DNA of 25,737 nucleotides, from assembly GCA_023409695.1 (NCBI GenBank), contig JAEYQZ010000224.1, positions 1 to 25,737 on the forward strand, written 5' to 3'. The position numbers and the translations under genes were made by a program. This DNA comes from Methanobacteriota archaeon (GTDB lineage Archaea > Methanobacteriota > Methanobacteria > Methanobacteriales > Methanobacteriaceae). Positions 15,268 through 23,549 of this stretch are shown one piece after another. Position 1 is the stretch's first letter, and every line of letters starts with the position of its first letter. The notes beneath the pieces are model-generated. The model ran no database searches. It was given only the letters and a program-made list of their open reading frames with translations, and was not told where the DNA came from.

Positions 15268-15843
15268 ATGAAGTTCAGAAATCATAAGAAGATTCAAATA
15301 ATAGCATTGATTTGTATAATAATTATTTTAGCTTTTGTTACCTTTGTATCTGGATATGTATCATTTGATGGTACAAAAAGTTATAATGAAAGTGGAATTT
15401 ATTTTAATTACCCTGCGGGATGGATTAAAACTTCTATTCCTACACCTCCAAATAACGATGGAATTGAAGATATCGTATTTATCAAAAAACGAATTACCAA
15501 CACTGAAGTTGGCTTAGATAGTGCACTTTTGGGGATATACAGGCAAGGTGCAGGTGGAAAAACGATTGAATACTGGAAGAATACTACTGAAACTCCAAAA
15601 TCATATGCTAAAATGGATAAAGTTATATCAGAAACTCCAATTGCAGTAGATGGAGTCAAAGGTTACCAAATTAAAGGTATTTATCAATCAAATAGTGAAG
15701 ATTCACTTGGAGATACTCAAGATATAATATTTGTAAAAAATGATATGTTTTATAGGATATTTATTTGTACTACTAAAGAAGGCAGCATGAAATACGTTCA
15801 ATCAGATGTTGATGTAATAATACGAAGTTTTCATGTTGTTTAA
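15268..15843 (+). CDS. membrane-anchored PsbP-like protein (191 aa)
   Basis: I chose ATG 15268 because AAAGGGG lies upstream at normal spacing; an upstream TTG at 15253 overlaps that site. Residues 9-28 are a hydrophobic anchor or uncleaved signal; the rest is probably outside the cell. Residues 37-191 (SYNESGIYFNYPAGW to DVDVIIRSFHVV) form a PsbP-like domain related to the C-terminal part of the TIR protein at 12519, with the same opening (Y-x-x-x-G-[IV]-x-F-NYP-x-GW) and ending. In plants PsbP is a photosystem II subunit, but in archaea PsbP-like domains are stand-alone exported domains of unknown role. The paralogous relation with the TIR ectodomain suggests a shared ligand or partner. Confidence 0.8.
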   Translation: MKFRNHKKIQIIALICIIIILAFVTFVSGYVSFDGTKSYNESGIYFNYPAGWIKTSIPTPPNNDGIEDIVFIKKRITNTEVGLDSALLGIYRQGAGGKTIEYWKNTTETPKSYAKMDKVISETPIAVDGVKGYQIKGIYQSNSEDSLGDTQDIIFVKNDMFYRIFICTTKEGSMKYVQSDVDVIIRSFHVV

Positions 15844-16097
15844 ATCATATTTTTATTTGAAACAATTTAAGATTTATACAAATGCTTTTTATCTTTTAAT
15901 ATATAATTCAAATTTATTTTAATCCCCTAGTTTTAAGCAAATCTTAATCATAGACATTTTTTAATGTATTCAAATTCAGATTATTGTCTAATGATTGTGT
16001 TCTGTAATAAATGAAGTTCAAGCATGTGTTATTACATATATTATAAATATTATTAACACATAAATAATATTATATATTAAATATTTTCCGTGATTTG

Positions 16098-16916
16098 ATG
16101 GCACATGATGTATTTATTAGCTATTCATCAAAAGATAAAGTTATAGCTGATGCCCTAACTGCTAATCTAGAAAAAAGCGGTATACGTTGCTGGATTGCTC
16201 CACGGGACATTCTTCCTGGCCAAAACTGGGGTGAATCCATTATTGGGGCAATTCATGGATCTAAACTATTAGTTCTGGTGCTTTCATCCAATTCAAATAA
16301 ATCCTCTCAAATAGTAAGGGAACTGGAAAGGGCTGTTGATACGGGTATCCCTATAATTCCTTTCCGTGTTGAAGAAATACTGCCATCAGATTCAATATCT
16401 TATTTTATTGCAAGTGCTCACTGGTTAGATGCTTTAACTCCGCCTTTAGAAGAACACATTGATAACTTAATAAAGACAATTAGAACATTACTTGAAATGC
16501 CAGTTCAGCCAGTAGAGCGTGAAAAAGAGCTTAAACCACTTCAACAAGAATATCAATCTATAGAACACAAAAATCAACCTATAGAATCCAAACCATTAAA
16601 ACAAAGCCCATATGGGTCAGCAATGCGTATCTTGGCCCTAATTTTTGGCCTAAGTTATTTAGTTATAGTTCTAGCTACTGGGATGAACATAGAATACTAT
16701 TTCGTTAGAGAATTATATAATATAGGAATTCTATTTACTGTTGGTGTGTTATTTCAGTTTATAATTGGGATTGCTTTGATTTTTTTGAGTATTAAACCCC
16801 CAACTGCTAAAAATAGATTAACAGGAATGACAATTGCTTTGATTATAGTTGGATTATTAATCTGGATTTATTTGAGTTCTTTTCCCCATGTTGTTTACTG
16901 GAACATTTTTGGATAA
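16098..16916 (+). CDS. TIR domain protein with C-terminal membrane segments
   Basis: The start is ATG 16098, aligned with the MAHDVFISYS start of the paralogue at 12519 (an upstream TTG at 16095 is not needed). The 272-residue protein has an N-terminal TIR domain (1-130), a polar linker rich in Gln, Glu and Lys (135-172) and about three membrane segments (176-195, 208-231, 241-261). Glu75 in VRELERA is the presumed catalytic glutamate. The TIR domain is about three quarters identical to the first one, but the C-terminal part is unrelated: here there is a membrane bundle and no ectodomain. It ends 78 bp before the convergent SLOG-SLATT gene. By analogy with Thoeris ThsB it may make a nucleotide signal after infection; this is inference. 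Confidence 0.85.
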   Translation: MAHDVFISYSSKDKVIADALTANLEKSGIRCWIAPRDILPGQNWGESIIGAIHGSKLLVLVLSSNSNKSSQIVRELERAVDTGIPIIPFRVEEILPSDSISYFIASAHWLDALTPPLEEHIDNLIKTIRTLLEMPVQPVEREKELKPLQQEYQSIEHKNQPIESKPLKQSPYGSAMRILALIFGLSYLVIVLATGMNIEYYFVRELYNIGILFTVGVLFQFIIGIALIFLSIKPPTAKNRLTGMTIALIIVGLLIWIYLSSFPHVVYWNIFG

Positions 16917-16994
16917 TAAACAAATAGATTTTTGTGAAACTGGTTATTTTAAGCTAAAGCATTATATAATTTGATATTTTAACTTCATTGAGTG

Positions 16995-18632
16995 CTATGG
17001 ACGTTCAAGTTCATGGAATGAAAAAATTGCCTGCCAATCTTGATGTTCAGCGAGCATCACTTTGTTAGCTTTATCTAAAAGGTTGATCAATGTATTTTTA
17101 TCTTCAGCTTTCTCAATTTCGTCTTTAACTGCAGAAAGATATGGAATCATGTTTTGGTAGCGCTTAGAATTCCTTGAATATTCATAATGCTTACTGATGC
17201 CAATAACAACTCCAGCAAATGTGGTGGTTATCACAATAATGCCCAGTATATTTGAAATGGTGAAATTAGGTGTATTCATAACTGTAGCGCGTGCAGCGTT
17301 AATAATTACAACTACAAGAGATATTCCAAAGAGAATAAAGCCTGATTGAGAAATTAATTCATTTTTTTTCATATTTTCTATACTTTTTTTCTTATAAAAA
17401 GTAATTTGATCAGATATCCACGCATTTAATAAAAAATCTTTAAGTTTTTCAAGGGGAACTTCTGTATCTGGTTTTGATTGTAATTGTCTGTCGCAGATCC
17501 AATCACATGTTCTGTTGACCCAATCACAGTAATGGGCGGGTTTAGAGTAGGGCATTGGATCAGTTATTTTAGGTTTTATGTCCATTATAGAAAAAAAAAT
17601 TGAAGATCTGAGATTTTCTGATAGGAACCTGTAATCAATCCACCTGCGGTGAAAATCTTTTACACGTGAGATAGATAACAATGCAACCACAGTAAAAATC
17701 AAAATAACTTGAAGCCATGATATGTAGGGAATCTGCGAAAAAAACTGTTCTTGAACAGGAACTGTTATAACAGCAGATGCCGCAAGGATATAAACAATTC
17801 TATCTGCTTTCATATAAAGAGATTGATATTTAGCGGCAAGCAGATCAGCACGTACAAAGTTTAAAATTAAATTATTAAATAAGGAATCTAAAAGTGTATA
17901 CGAAATTTTTGAATCATTTAATTTCTTTTCTAAAAAATTATAATACTGATCCTGGTTTTTTTTGATTTTAGATTCTTTTAGAGTTTCTTTATTGTAAATA
18001 TCAAGAAATTTAATTATGTCGCCTATTTTATGCCAGCTACTTTTCTTTTCTGGCTCGCTTAGTTTGCCTGTAATTGAATTTATCAAAAATATCGGTTTAT
18101 CAACACTTTTGGCATAATCTATTATTTCTCCAGTGCCGCCTTTACCCATAGCAGGTCGTTGATTCCATATAGCAATTAAAACATCGCAGTTATTCACCAC
18201 ATAACGGCCAACATTCTCATAGGCTTCATCACGTGATTTACAGTTTCTAAAGGTTTTTTTAATGTGTGAATTTTCAAGCAGTTCATGAAATTCTTTTTTA
18301 GATTCATCTGTATGAAAATCTTTAATATACTCTTTTTCTTGTAATGGCAGTATTACATCCAGTTTATTTTCAATATCTCCTGATTTCCAGTTTAAAACTT
18401 CTTTTGCAACTAAACGATCAGCCCCCTCCGCTAAAGGGGAAATAACAGTAAAATAATAAGGAGTTTTCTTTAATTTTTTATGTAATGAATTATCAAGCTT
18501 ATTAAGTACTTCTTTAACTTGTTTGCTTACCAATTCTTCATTTATATTTTTCCTATGTCCTGTAACACCAATACGTAAACCAAGAGGCATAGCATTTAAT
18601 TCTGGACAATATTTGTCTCCAGTATTTTTCAT
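16995..18632 (-). CDS. SLOG - SLATT membrane protein, candidate nucleotide-gated effector
   Basis: The 545-residue protein starts at ATG 18632 (AAGGTAGTG upstream). The N-terminal domain is a SLOG/YspA-type Rossmann fold: GVTGHR at 22-27, SPLAEGADR at 65-73 and GKGGTGEII at 163-171, the nucleotide-binding loops. Then come two pairs of membrane segments (about 278-297 and 306-323; 430-450 and 462-482) with the surrounding marks of SLATT domains: RRWIDYRFLSENLR after the first pair, and a long helix ending MLAEHQDWQAIF at the C-terminus. SLATT domains are predicted pore-forming effectors in nucleotide-signalled conflict systems. SLOG domains sense ADP-ribose-type signals, as in ThsA of Thoeris. 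Its position beside TIR genes makes a TIR-signal to SLOG-pore pathway plausible, though the convergent orientation means separate transcription. Confidence 0.85.
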   Translation of the reverse strand: MKNTGDKYCPELNAMPLGLRIGVTGHRKNINEELVSKQVKEVLNKLDNSLHKKLKKTPYYFTVISPLAEGADRLVAKEVLNWKSGDIENKLDVILPLQEKEYIKDFHTDESKKEFHELLENSHIKKTFRNCKSRDEAYENVGRYVVNNCDVLIAIWNQRPAMGKGGTGEIIDYAKSVDKPIFLINSITGKLSEPEKKSSWHKIGDIIKFLDIYNKETLKESKIKKNQDQYYNFLEKKLNDSKISYTLLDSLFNNLILNFVRADLLAAKYQSLYMKADRIVYILAASAVITVPVQEQFFSQIPYISWLQVILIFTVVALLSISRVKDFHRRWIDYRFLSENLRSSIFFSIMDIKPKITDPMPYSKPAHYCDWVNRTCDWICDRQLQSKPDTEVPLEKLKDFLLNAWISDQITFYKKKSIENMKKNELISQSGFILFGISLVVVIINAARATVMNTPNFTISNILGIIVITTTFAGVVIGISKHYEYSRNSKRYQNMIPYLSAVKDEIEKAEDKNTLINLLDKANKVMLAEHQDWQAIFSFHELERP

Positions 18633-18962
18633 GAGTTCACTACCTTCTACTGGATTTTTAATATCAATTAGCTGTATAGTATTATATGTTACTTAATATT
18701 TTAATCATTAATAGAGTCATGGCAAAATACTTTATTGGAATTATTTACCTTAAAAACAGGCTTAAATGTCCATTTTTTGTCTGTACTTTTAGAATCTTTT
18801 ATCTTTGTATATATCTGATTGGATTTAGAATTTTTAGGGAATGATGAATAAAAGAGTTTTGATTTTGAATTTTATTTTTATGTGGTTCCTGCTGTGGACA
18901 GTTCCATTTATATATGCATAAATTAATATAATTAAATAATATATTCGTAAGGGGGTGTTTGA
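18633..18962. other. intergenic region between divergent genes
   Basis: About 330 bp holding the promoters of the SLOG-SLATT gene (minus) and of the winged-helix-like gene (plus, TATA element at 18899-18916). No other gene or repeat is seen. Confidence 0.5.
18899..18916 (+). promoter_or_regulatory. TATA-box promoter element shared with 8152-8169
   Basis: CAGTTCCATTTATATATG matches 17 of 18 bases of the element upstream of the paralogue at 8307. The TATA box is about 50 bp before ATG 18963, the normal distance. Shared bases reach upstream of the TATA box, where the BRE (TFB recognition element) lies. Confidence 0.65.
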
Positions 18963-19232
18963 ATGGGTTCTACCCAGGAAAACGCAATGATAATTTTAAA
19001 AGCAATGGTAGAAGGGAGCAGAAAACGCGGAAGTGGTGATGCTATAAAGATGATGACACATCTTGAATGTGATGAGATTAATGAAGGCATAGAATGCCTG
19101 GAAAAAATGCACCTGGTAAAAACATTACCTGGCTGTAATACATTCCGATATAATTTTTTGAATGTTATTCTGGAACCAGAAGGCTGCAGGTACTACAGTG
19201 ATCACTTTGGGAAGATAAGGGACATTGCATAG
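18963..19232 (+). CDS. small winged-helix-like protein (89 aa), paralogue of 8307
   Basis: ATG 18963 follows AAGGGGGTG. The 89-residue protein has the same layout as the one at 8307: ENAMIILKAMVEGSR helix, SGDAIKMMTHLECDEINEGI helices, CLEKMHLVKTL, then a beta hairpin and LEPEGCRYYSDHFGKI. This is compatible with a winged helix that binds DNA or a protein partner. It stands divergent to the SLOG-SLATT gene and could regulate it; that is inference. With the copy at 8307 it brackets the TIR block. Confidence 0.7.
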   Translation: MGSTQENAMIILKAMVEGSRKRGSGDAIKMMTHLECDEINEGIECLEKMHLVKTLPGCNTFRYNFLNVILEPEGCRYYSDHFGKIRDIA

Positions 19233-19293
19233 AAAAATATTTTGATATTTTCATGCTGAATAGCTAATTAAATCACTATTTTTTCTTTTAAAC

Positions 19294-19318
19294 ATCTAAA
19301 ATTCTTTAAATTTTAGAT
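19294..19318. repeat. single mini-hairpin
   Basis: ATCTAAAATT pairs with AATTTTAGAT across CTTTA. It is preceded by TTTTAAACATC, which also precedes the hairpins at 5811 and, nearly, at 1868. It may be a solitary or decayed member of the hairpin family. Confidence 0.55.
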
Positions 19319-19452
19319 ATATTAGTATAATTCATAATTTTTCCTTTTTGAACCTCTAAAAAACACTATTTAAATTCAAAAAAGAAATTTTTAATAAATT
19401 ATTGCAGTAAACTATTAATCAAAGGTAAATTAAAATATATACTGGTGATTGG

Positions 19453-19737
19453 ATGGAAGTGATAACCTTTGTAGAGGGAGATATTCCAATTTCAAAGATA
19501 AAAGAGTTTGAATCAGATTACAAAAATTTAAAACAAAATGAGAAGCCGGAAGGAATGATAGCATCATATTTAATCCAGGATGCTGATAGAGATGGGCGTT
19601 ATATAATTGAAACAGTATGGGCAAGTCAAGAAGCACTGGATAAAATGAGTAATGAACAGCTGGAAATAGTTGAGTTATTTGAGAGATCTGGAGTTAGGCC
19701 TACTGTAAGGGCTTATAATATGGTAAATAACTTTTAG
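19453..19737 (+). CDS. ABM-like (dimeric alpha/beta barrel) protein, 94 aa
   Basis: ATG 19453 follows GGTGATTGG. The order of elements is that of the antibiotic-biosynthesis-monooxygenase-like dimeric ferredoxin fold: first strand (MEVITFVEG), long helix (SKIKEFESDYKNLKQ), second strand (GMIASYLIQDA), third strand (RYIIETVWAS), helix (QEALDKMSNEQLEIVELFER) and last strand (TVRAYNMV). Such proteins act as small monooxygenases or heme/quinone-handling enzymes, or simply bind ligands; no catalytic residue can be assigned here. It is a single gene. Confidence 0.7.
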   Translation: MEVITFVEGDIPISKIKEFESDYKNLKQNEKPEGMIASYLIQDADRDGRYIIETVWASQEALDKMSNEQLEIVELFERSGVRPTVRAYNMVNNF

Positions 19738-20092
19738 ATTAATGATTCATTAATTATCAGTTTAGAAAATATTTCTTTTTATAGCCCCATGATTAAATAA
19801 TTCAATATATTGTTTACGCGAACTTATCCTGCTGCTTTAAATAAAATTTAATGTTTACTTGTGAAAATTTATCTTCTTTAAACTATTATCTGGCAAATGT
19901 TTCCACTTTATCTGTATGATAACTATTATTTCAGAATAGTGTAAAAATATAATAGCTCCATTTCCAACTGCTTACTGGAAAAATTCGGCAATGGGTATTA
20001 TAATTATGTGAATATGTTGCCTGATACACTAAGTATTTAAATCAGGTTAAATAAGTGTAAATGTTAAAAATAGCATAAAATAGGATGATAAC
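19738..20092. other. intergenic region
   Basis: About 355 bp between two co-directional genes. AT-rich sequence with no convincing gene, RNA or repeat; it should hold the promoter of the gene at 20093. Confidence 0.5.
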
Positions 20093-20524
20093 ATGGATGA
20101 TCATAAACAAGTAGAAGTTGAAATAGATGAAGATTTTCATATTTTCGTGGACGAAGGTCTAGAAGATGTCATTAAAAATTTCTTCCATTGGGAAATCGAA
20201 ACATGTAACTGCTGTATTGACTACAAGGAGTCAACATGGATCGAATTCTGCGATTTTGAAGACTGGAAACGATTTTTAGAGCTTGCATTACGTAATAACA
20301 TTGCTGTAAACGGCGCAGGTCATAAACGTGAAACTCTCTGGGAATTTCTTCAAGAAAAAGGGAATGTAAAATTAGTTTTTGGCGAGGAACTCATAGATAA
20401 CCCTAATAAGGAAGAAGGTGTTGTAGGCACTGGTGTTCTTGTGATTTGTGTGGGCTTAATGTTTCCAAAAGAACTGTTAGATGACTTTAAAGAACTATTG
20501 TTTGAAGTTTTGCCGCAGGAATAG
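20093..20524 (+). CDS. acidic hypothetical protein (143 aa)
   Basis: ATG 20093 follows AGGATGATAAC. The protein is strongly acidic, with no signal peptide. The N-terminal half contains ETCNCCIDYKESTWIEFCDF (residues 36-55), a cluster of four cysteines (two of them adjacent) that might bind a metal or form disulfides. The C-terminal part has a hydrophobic strand pair (VGTGVLVICVGLMF, about 110-124) and a helix (PKELLDDFKELLFEVL). I do not recognise the family and propose no function. Confidence 0.6.
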   Translation: MDDHKQVEVEIDEDFHIFVDEGLEDVIKNFFHWEIETCNCCIDYKESTWIEFCDFEDWKRFLELALRNNIAVNGAGHKRETLWEFLQEKGNVKLVFGEELIDNPNKEEGVVGTGVLVICVGLMFPKELLDDFKELLFEVLPQE

Positions 20525-20548
20525 GGCATTTGATTTTTGACCAGCAAG

Positions 20549-20577
20549 GGAATCTTTTGAAAAATCAAAAGATTTCC
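20549..20577 (+). terminator. hairpin downstream of the acidic protein gene
   Basis: AATCTTTTGA (20551-20560) pairs with TCAAAAGATT (20565-20574) across AAAA, extended by GG/CC with one bulge. It lies 25 bp behind the stop codon and a T-run occurs at 20596-20602, so it probably helps end transcription. Confidence 0.5.
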
Positions 20578-21129
20578 TAATTATTTTAAACCTTATTTTT
20601 TTATTTATCTTCTAAAAGATGGATATTATGAAATTAGCATAATGAGCGAATGTAAACGTAAAGGATTAGATCAAGAAGAAGTTTTACAATTTTATGTAAT
20701 TACCATTTGTATGGGTTGAAAATGGTTGTTTATTTGATTTTAGTCCCATGCTTGTTGAATAATTGTCTAATTGTATTACATTTGATAATTCAGTGAATTT
20801 TAAAATTGTTTTGAAATTCAAGTTTTAAATTCTTTATTTGCAAATAAAGTCGTAAAAAACGTTATAATGTTTATTATTTGACATTTATAGACATTAATGT
20901 TTATGAATAAGTCTAATATATATTATTTTGTTTATAATTTTGTTTTACTTATTTATTATCTGAATATACGCTTTTTTATTCTCCTTTAAGATGTAAATTT
21001 AGGTAAATTTAAATATATGTGAGAACTAACTTTTTTCTGAATGGGGATAAGTAAATAACTTTATATTACAAAGTTATAATTCAATAATACACTGATTGCA
21101 ATATTGAATATTCATAAATCTCAGTAAAC
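20578..21129. other. long AT-rich leader region of adhesin 3
   Basis: More than 500 bp without a convincing gene. A 25-codon frame at 20642-20719 has no ribosome-binding site. Short direct repeats of the type ACATTTATAGACATTAATG occur near 20880-20910. The adhesin promoter is probably in the AT-rich stretch 20920-21030. Confidence 0.45.
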
Positions 21130-21164
21130 CCTCCTGTTCAATTAATAAGGCGTAAAAGGAGGTG
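21130..21164 (+). promoter_or_regulatory. possible hairpin masking the adhesin 3 ribosome-binding site
   Basis: CCTCCT at 21130-21135 is the exact complement of AGGAGG at 21157-21162, the ribosome-binding site of the adhesin. The leader AATAAGGCGTAAAAGGAGGT resembles that of adhesin 1 (AATTAAGGCATAAAGGAGGT). Regulation by masking is inference. Confidence 0.35.
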
Positions 21165-21173
21165 AAAAAGATA

Positions 21174-23246
21174 ATGAGACAAACAATAACAAACGAAACA
21201 ATAAATAATAATCCTAAATCACTGAAAAATAAACTCATAATCCCTTTACTACTTTTAAGCTTAGCATTGATCTTTTCATTTACTGCAGGCACAGTTTCAG
21301 CTTCTTCTACAAGTTCTTCATCAGGTTCTAATGTTATTTATGTGAATGATACGGGTGGAAGCGATGATAACAACGGTACTTCATGGCAATGGGCTAAAAA
21401 ATCCATTAAAAACGCAACAGGGACTGTAAATGTAAATGGGACAGTAAATATAGCAAATGGACGTTATACAGGAGTAAATAATACAGGTATCACTATCGAC
21501 AAAAATATGATCATAAAAGGACAAAGTCAAACTGGTACAATCATAAATGGAAGCAATACCGCACAGGTATTCCAGATAATGTCTGGTGTAAGTGTCACAA
21601 TTCAGAATTTGACAGTAACAAACGGAAATAATACATATGATGTTGGTGGAGCTATCTACAATGCAGGTAATCTGACTATTTCTGGCTGTAAGTTCACAGA
21701 CAACACTGCATATTATGGTGGTGCTATCTTCAATGATGGTAATTTGATTGTGTCAAACTGTAAGTTCACAGGCAACACTGCACAGTTGTATGGTGGAGCC
21801 ATTACCAATGGCGGTAATTTGACAGTTTCAGATAGTACATTCACAGGTAACACTGCACAAGATGCAAGTTGGAGTGTTGGTGGAGCTATCTATAATTATG
21901 GTAGTTCAACTATTTCCAGAAGCACATTCATTGGTAACACTGCAGCTAGTGGTGGTGCTATCAACAGTCAGGGTAATGGGTTGACTATTTCAGGTAGTAC
22001 TTTCACAAACAACAACGCAAATAATGATGGTGGAGCTATCTACAGTTACTATGACAGTTTGAATGTGACTAGTTCTACTTTCACAGGTAACAGTGCAACT
22101 GGTAATGGTGGGGCCATCTTTAATTATGGTACTTTAACTGCTACTGGCTGTACTTTCAAGGGCAATCACGCAAATGGTGACGGTGGAGCTCTTTACAATG
22201 AAAATAGAAATGATATGGCTGTGAATTACTGCCGGATTGTGGGAAACAGTGCCAATGGTAATGGTGATGCTGTTTGCTCAGGACGTGACGGAAAAATGAA
22301 CGCTATGGCAGTGAAATCTCCCCGTCAATATTCAGTTGACGCTAGGTATAACTGGTGGGGTTTTAATCAGCCTGATTTTGACAGTTTGATATCTGGTGAT
22401 GTGGATTACACTCCGTGGCTTTATATGACTATCTCAGCGAATCCAACAACTATTAAAAACGGCGAAACCAGTTTAATCACTGTAAGTTTCAACAATTTGT
22501 TCGATGGGACTACACGTACAGATTTAGATCCAGCTGTTGGCCATATACCTGATGGTTCTCCTGTGAATTTCCAGACAGATTTAGGAACTATTGGCTGTAA
22601 GAGCATTGATAAGACCACTACTGGTGGAATTGCTACAGCTATATTAACTGCTACTGAACTTGCAGGTACTGCTCATGTTAATGCAACTACAGACAATCAG
22701 ACTCTCTTTGTGAATGTGACTATAACTCCTAAAGCTGGTCTTTACCTGACAGTTACACCTGGCAAAGCTAATCCTGTAGCTGGTGATACTGTATTGTACA
22801 CTTTGAAAGTGGGTAATAATGGTCCAGACGCAGCTAAAGATGTGGTTATGACTTATGTTGTCCCTGAAGGTTTAGAATTCGCGGGAGCCACTGTGGATGT
22901 GGGAACATATACCTACGACCCTGCTACACGCACTATAACCTGGACTATTGGTGATGTGCCTGTAGGAGACCCTTACATGTGGATTTCTCTACGTGTAGCT
23001 CAATCAGGTCACTATCTCATAAATCCAGTTCTTATTACCAGTACTTATGACCCAACAATTAACGTGGATACACAGTCTATAACTGTCATCGCATCAGGGC
23101 CTAATAATCCAGATACCCCTACAAACCCGACCAAAGTAAATGCAGCAAGCAAGACAATACCTCTACAAAAAACAGGATTGCCCTTAGCTGGACTTGTACT
23201 GGCTATTTTAGCAGTATTTGGTGGATTAGTACCGAAAAGGAAATAA
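21174..23246 (+). CDS. adhesin-like beta-helix surface protein 3 with Ig-like and DUF11 domains (690 aa)
   Basis: I chose ATG 21174, nine bases after AGGAGGTG; an upstream GTG at 21162 lies inside that site. Domains: signal peptide (hydrophobic LLLSLALIFSFTAGTVSASS), beta-helix repeats (about 65-400; units such as GGAIYNAGNLTISGCKFTDN), NWWG motif, an Ig-like invasin-type domain (about 415-525: YMTISANPTTIKNGETSLIT), a DUF11 domain (about 530-640: LKVGNNGPDAAKDVVMTYVV), a Pro/Thr spacer and the tail LQKTGLP, hydrophobic segment, PKRK. DUF11 modules are typical of large archaeal surface proteins. Its tail is nearly the same as in the other two adhesins, implying the same anchoring machinery. 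The role is presumed adhesion or wall structure. Confidence 0.9.
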   Translation: MRQTITNETINNNPKSLKNKLIIPLLLLSLALIFSFTAGTVSASSTSSSSGSNVIYVNDTGGSDDNNGTSWQWAKKSIKNATGTVNVNGTVNIANGRYTGVNNTGITIDKNMIIKGQSQTGTIINGSNTAQVFQIMSGVSVTIQNLTVTNGNNTYDVGGAIYNAGNLTISGCKFTDNTAYYGGAIFNDGNLIVSNCKFTGNTAQLYGGAITNGGNLTVSDSTFTGNTAQDASWSVGGAIYNYGSSTISRSTFIGNTAASGGAINSQGNGLTISGSTFTNNNANNDGGAIYSYYDSLNVTSSTFTGNSATGNGGAIFNYGTLTATGCTFKGNHANGDGGALYNENRNDMAVNYCRIVGNSANGNGDAVCSGRDGKMNAMAVKSPRQYSVDARYNWWGFNQPDFDSLISGDVDYTPWLYMTISANPTTIKNGETSLITVSFNNLFDGTTRTDLDPAVGHIPDGSPVNFQTDLGTIGCKSIDKTTTGGIATAILTATELAGTAHVNATTDNQTLFVNVTITPKAGLYLTVTPGKANPVAGDTVLYTLKVGNNGPDAAKDVVMTYVVPEGLEFAGATVDVGTYTYDPATRTITWTIGDVPVGDPYMWISLRVAQSGHYLINPVLITSTYDPTINVDTQSITVIASGPNNPDTPTNPTKVNAASKTIPLQKTGLPLAGLVLAILAVFGGLVPKRK

Positions 23247-23549
23247 TTTAATTTATATTTTTCTTTTTTTTTACGTCAGATTCAACTTATTCTATTTTTC
23301 ATACACTATGCGCATTAATATAACTCCTAACTCAAATTTTATACCAATTAATTCCCTCAAATCATTATCCCCTTAAAAATTATAAATCTTACTTTTACCA
23401 AATATTTTCGCAGTAAGCAGGTTAAAAAATAAAAACAAAGGACATTGTGTATTTATCTGCAGTTGAAGCCATGAATTTAGAAAATATTCAATGTTAGTAA
23501 TGCATAAATATATTAACAATATTTTAATAAATAATATTAAGTGGTTTCA
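23247..23549. other. intergenic region
   Basis: About 300 bp. A T-rich stretch (23251-23272) probably terminates the adhesin transcript, and TATA-like sequence around 23506-23515 probably serves the next gene. Nothing else is seen. Confidence 0.5.

Noticed and set aside
20642..20719. 25-codon ORF (MSECKRKGLDQEEVLQFYVI and five more)
   Set aside because: No ribosome-binding site, no recognisable motif and short; it may be a chance frame or an old fragment.
14400..22220. Regular DNA repeats that could suggest CRISPR or satellite arrays
   Set aside because: They are in-frame beta-helix coding repeats of the adhesins, with variable unit length and no spacers.
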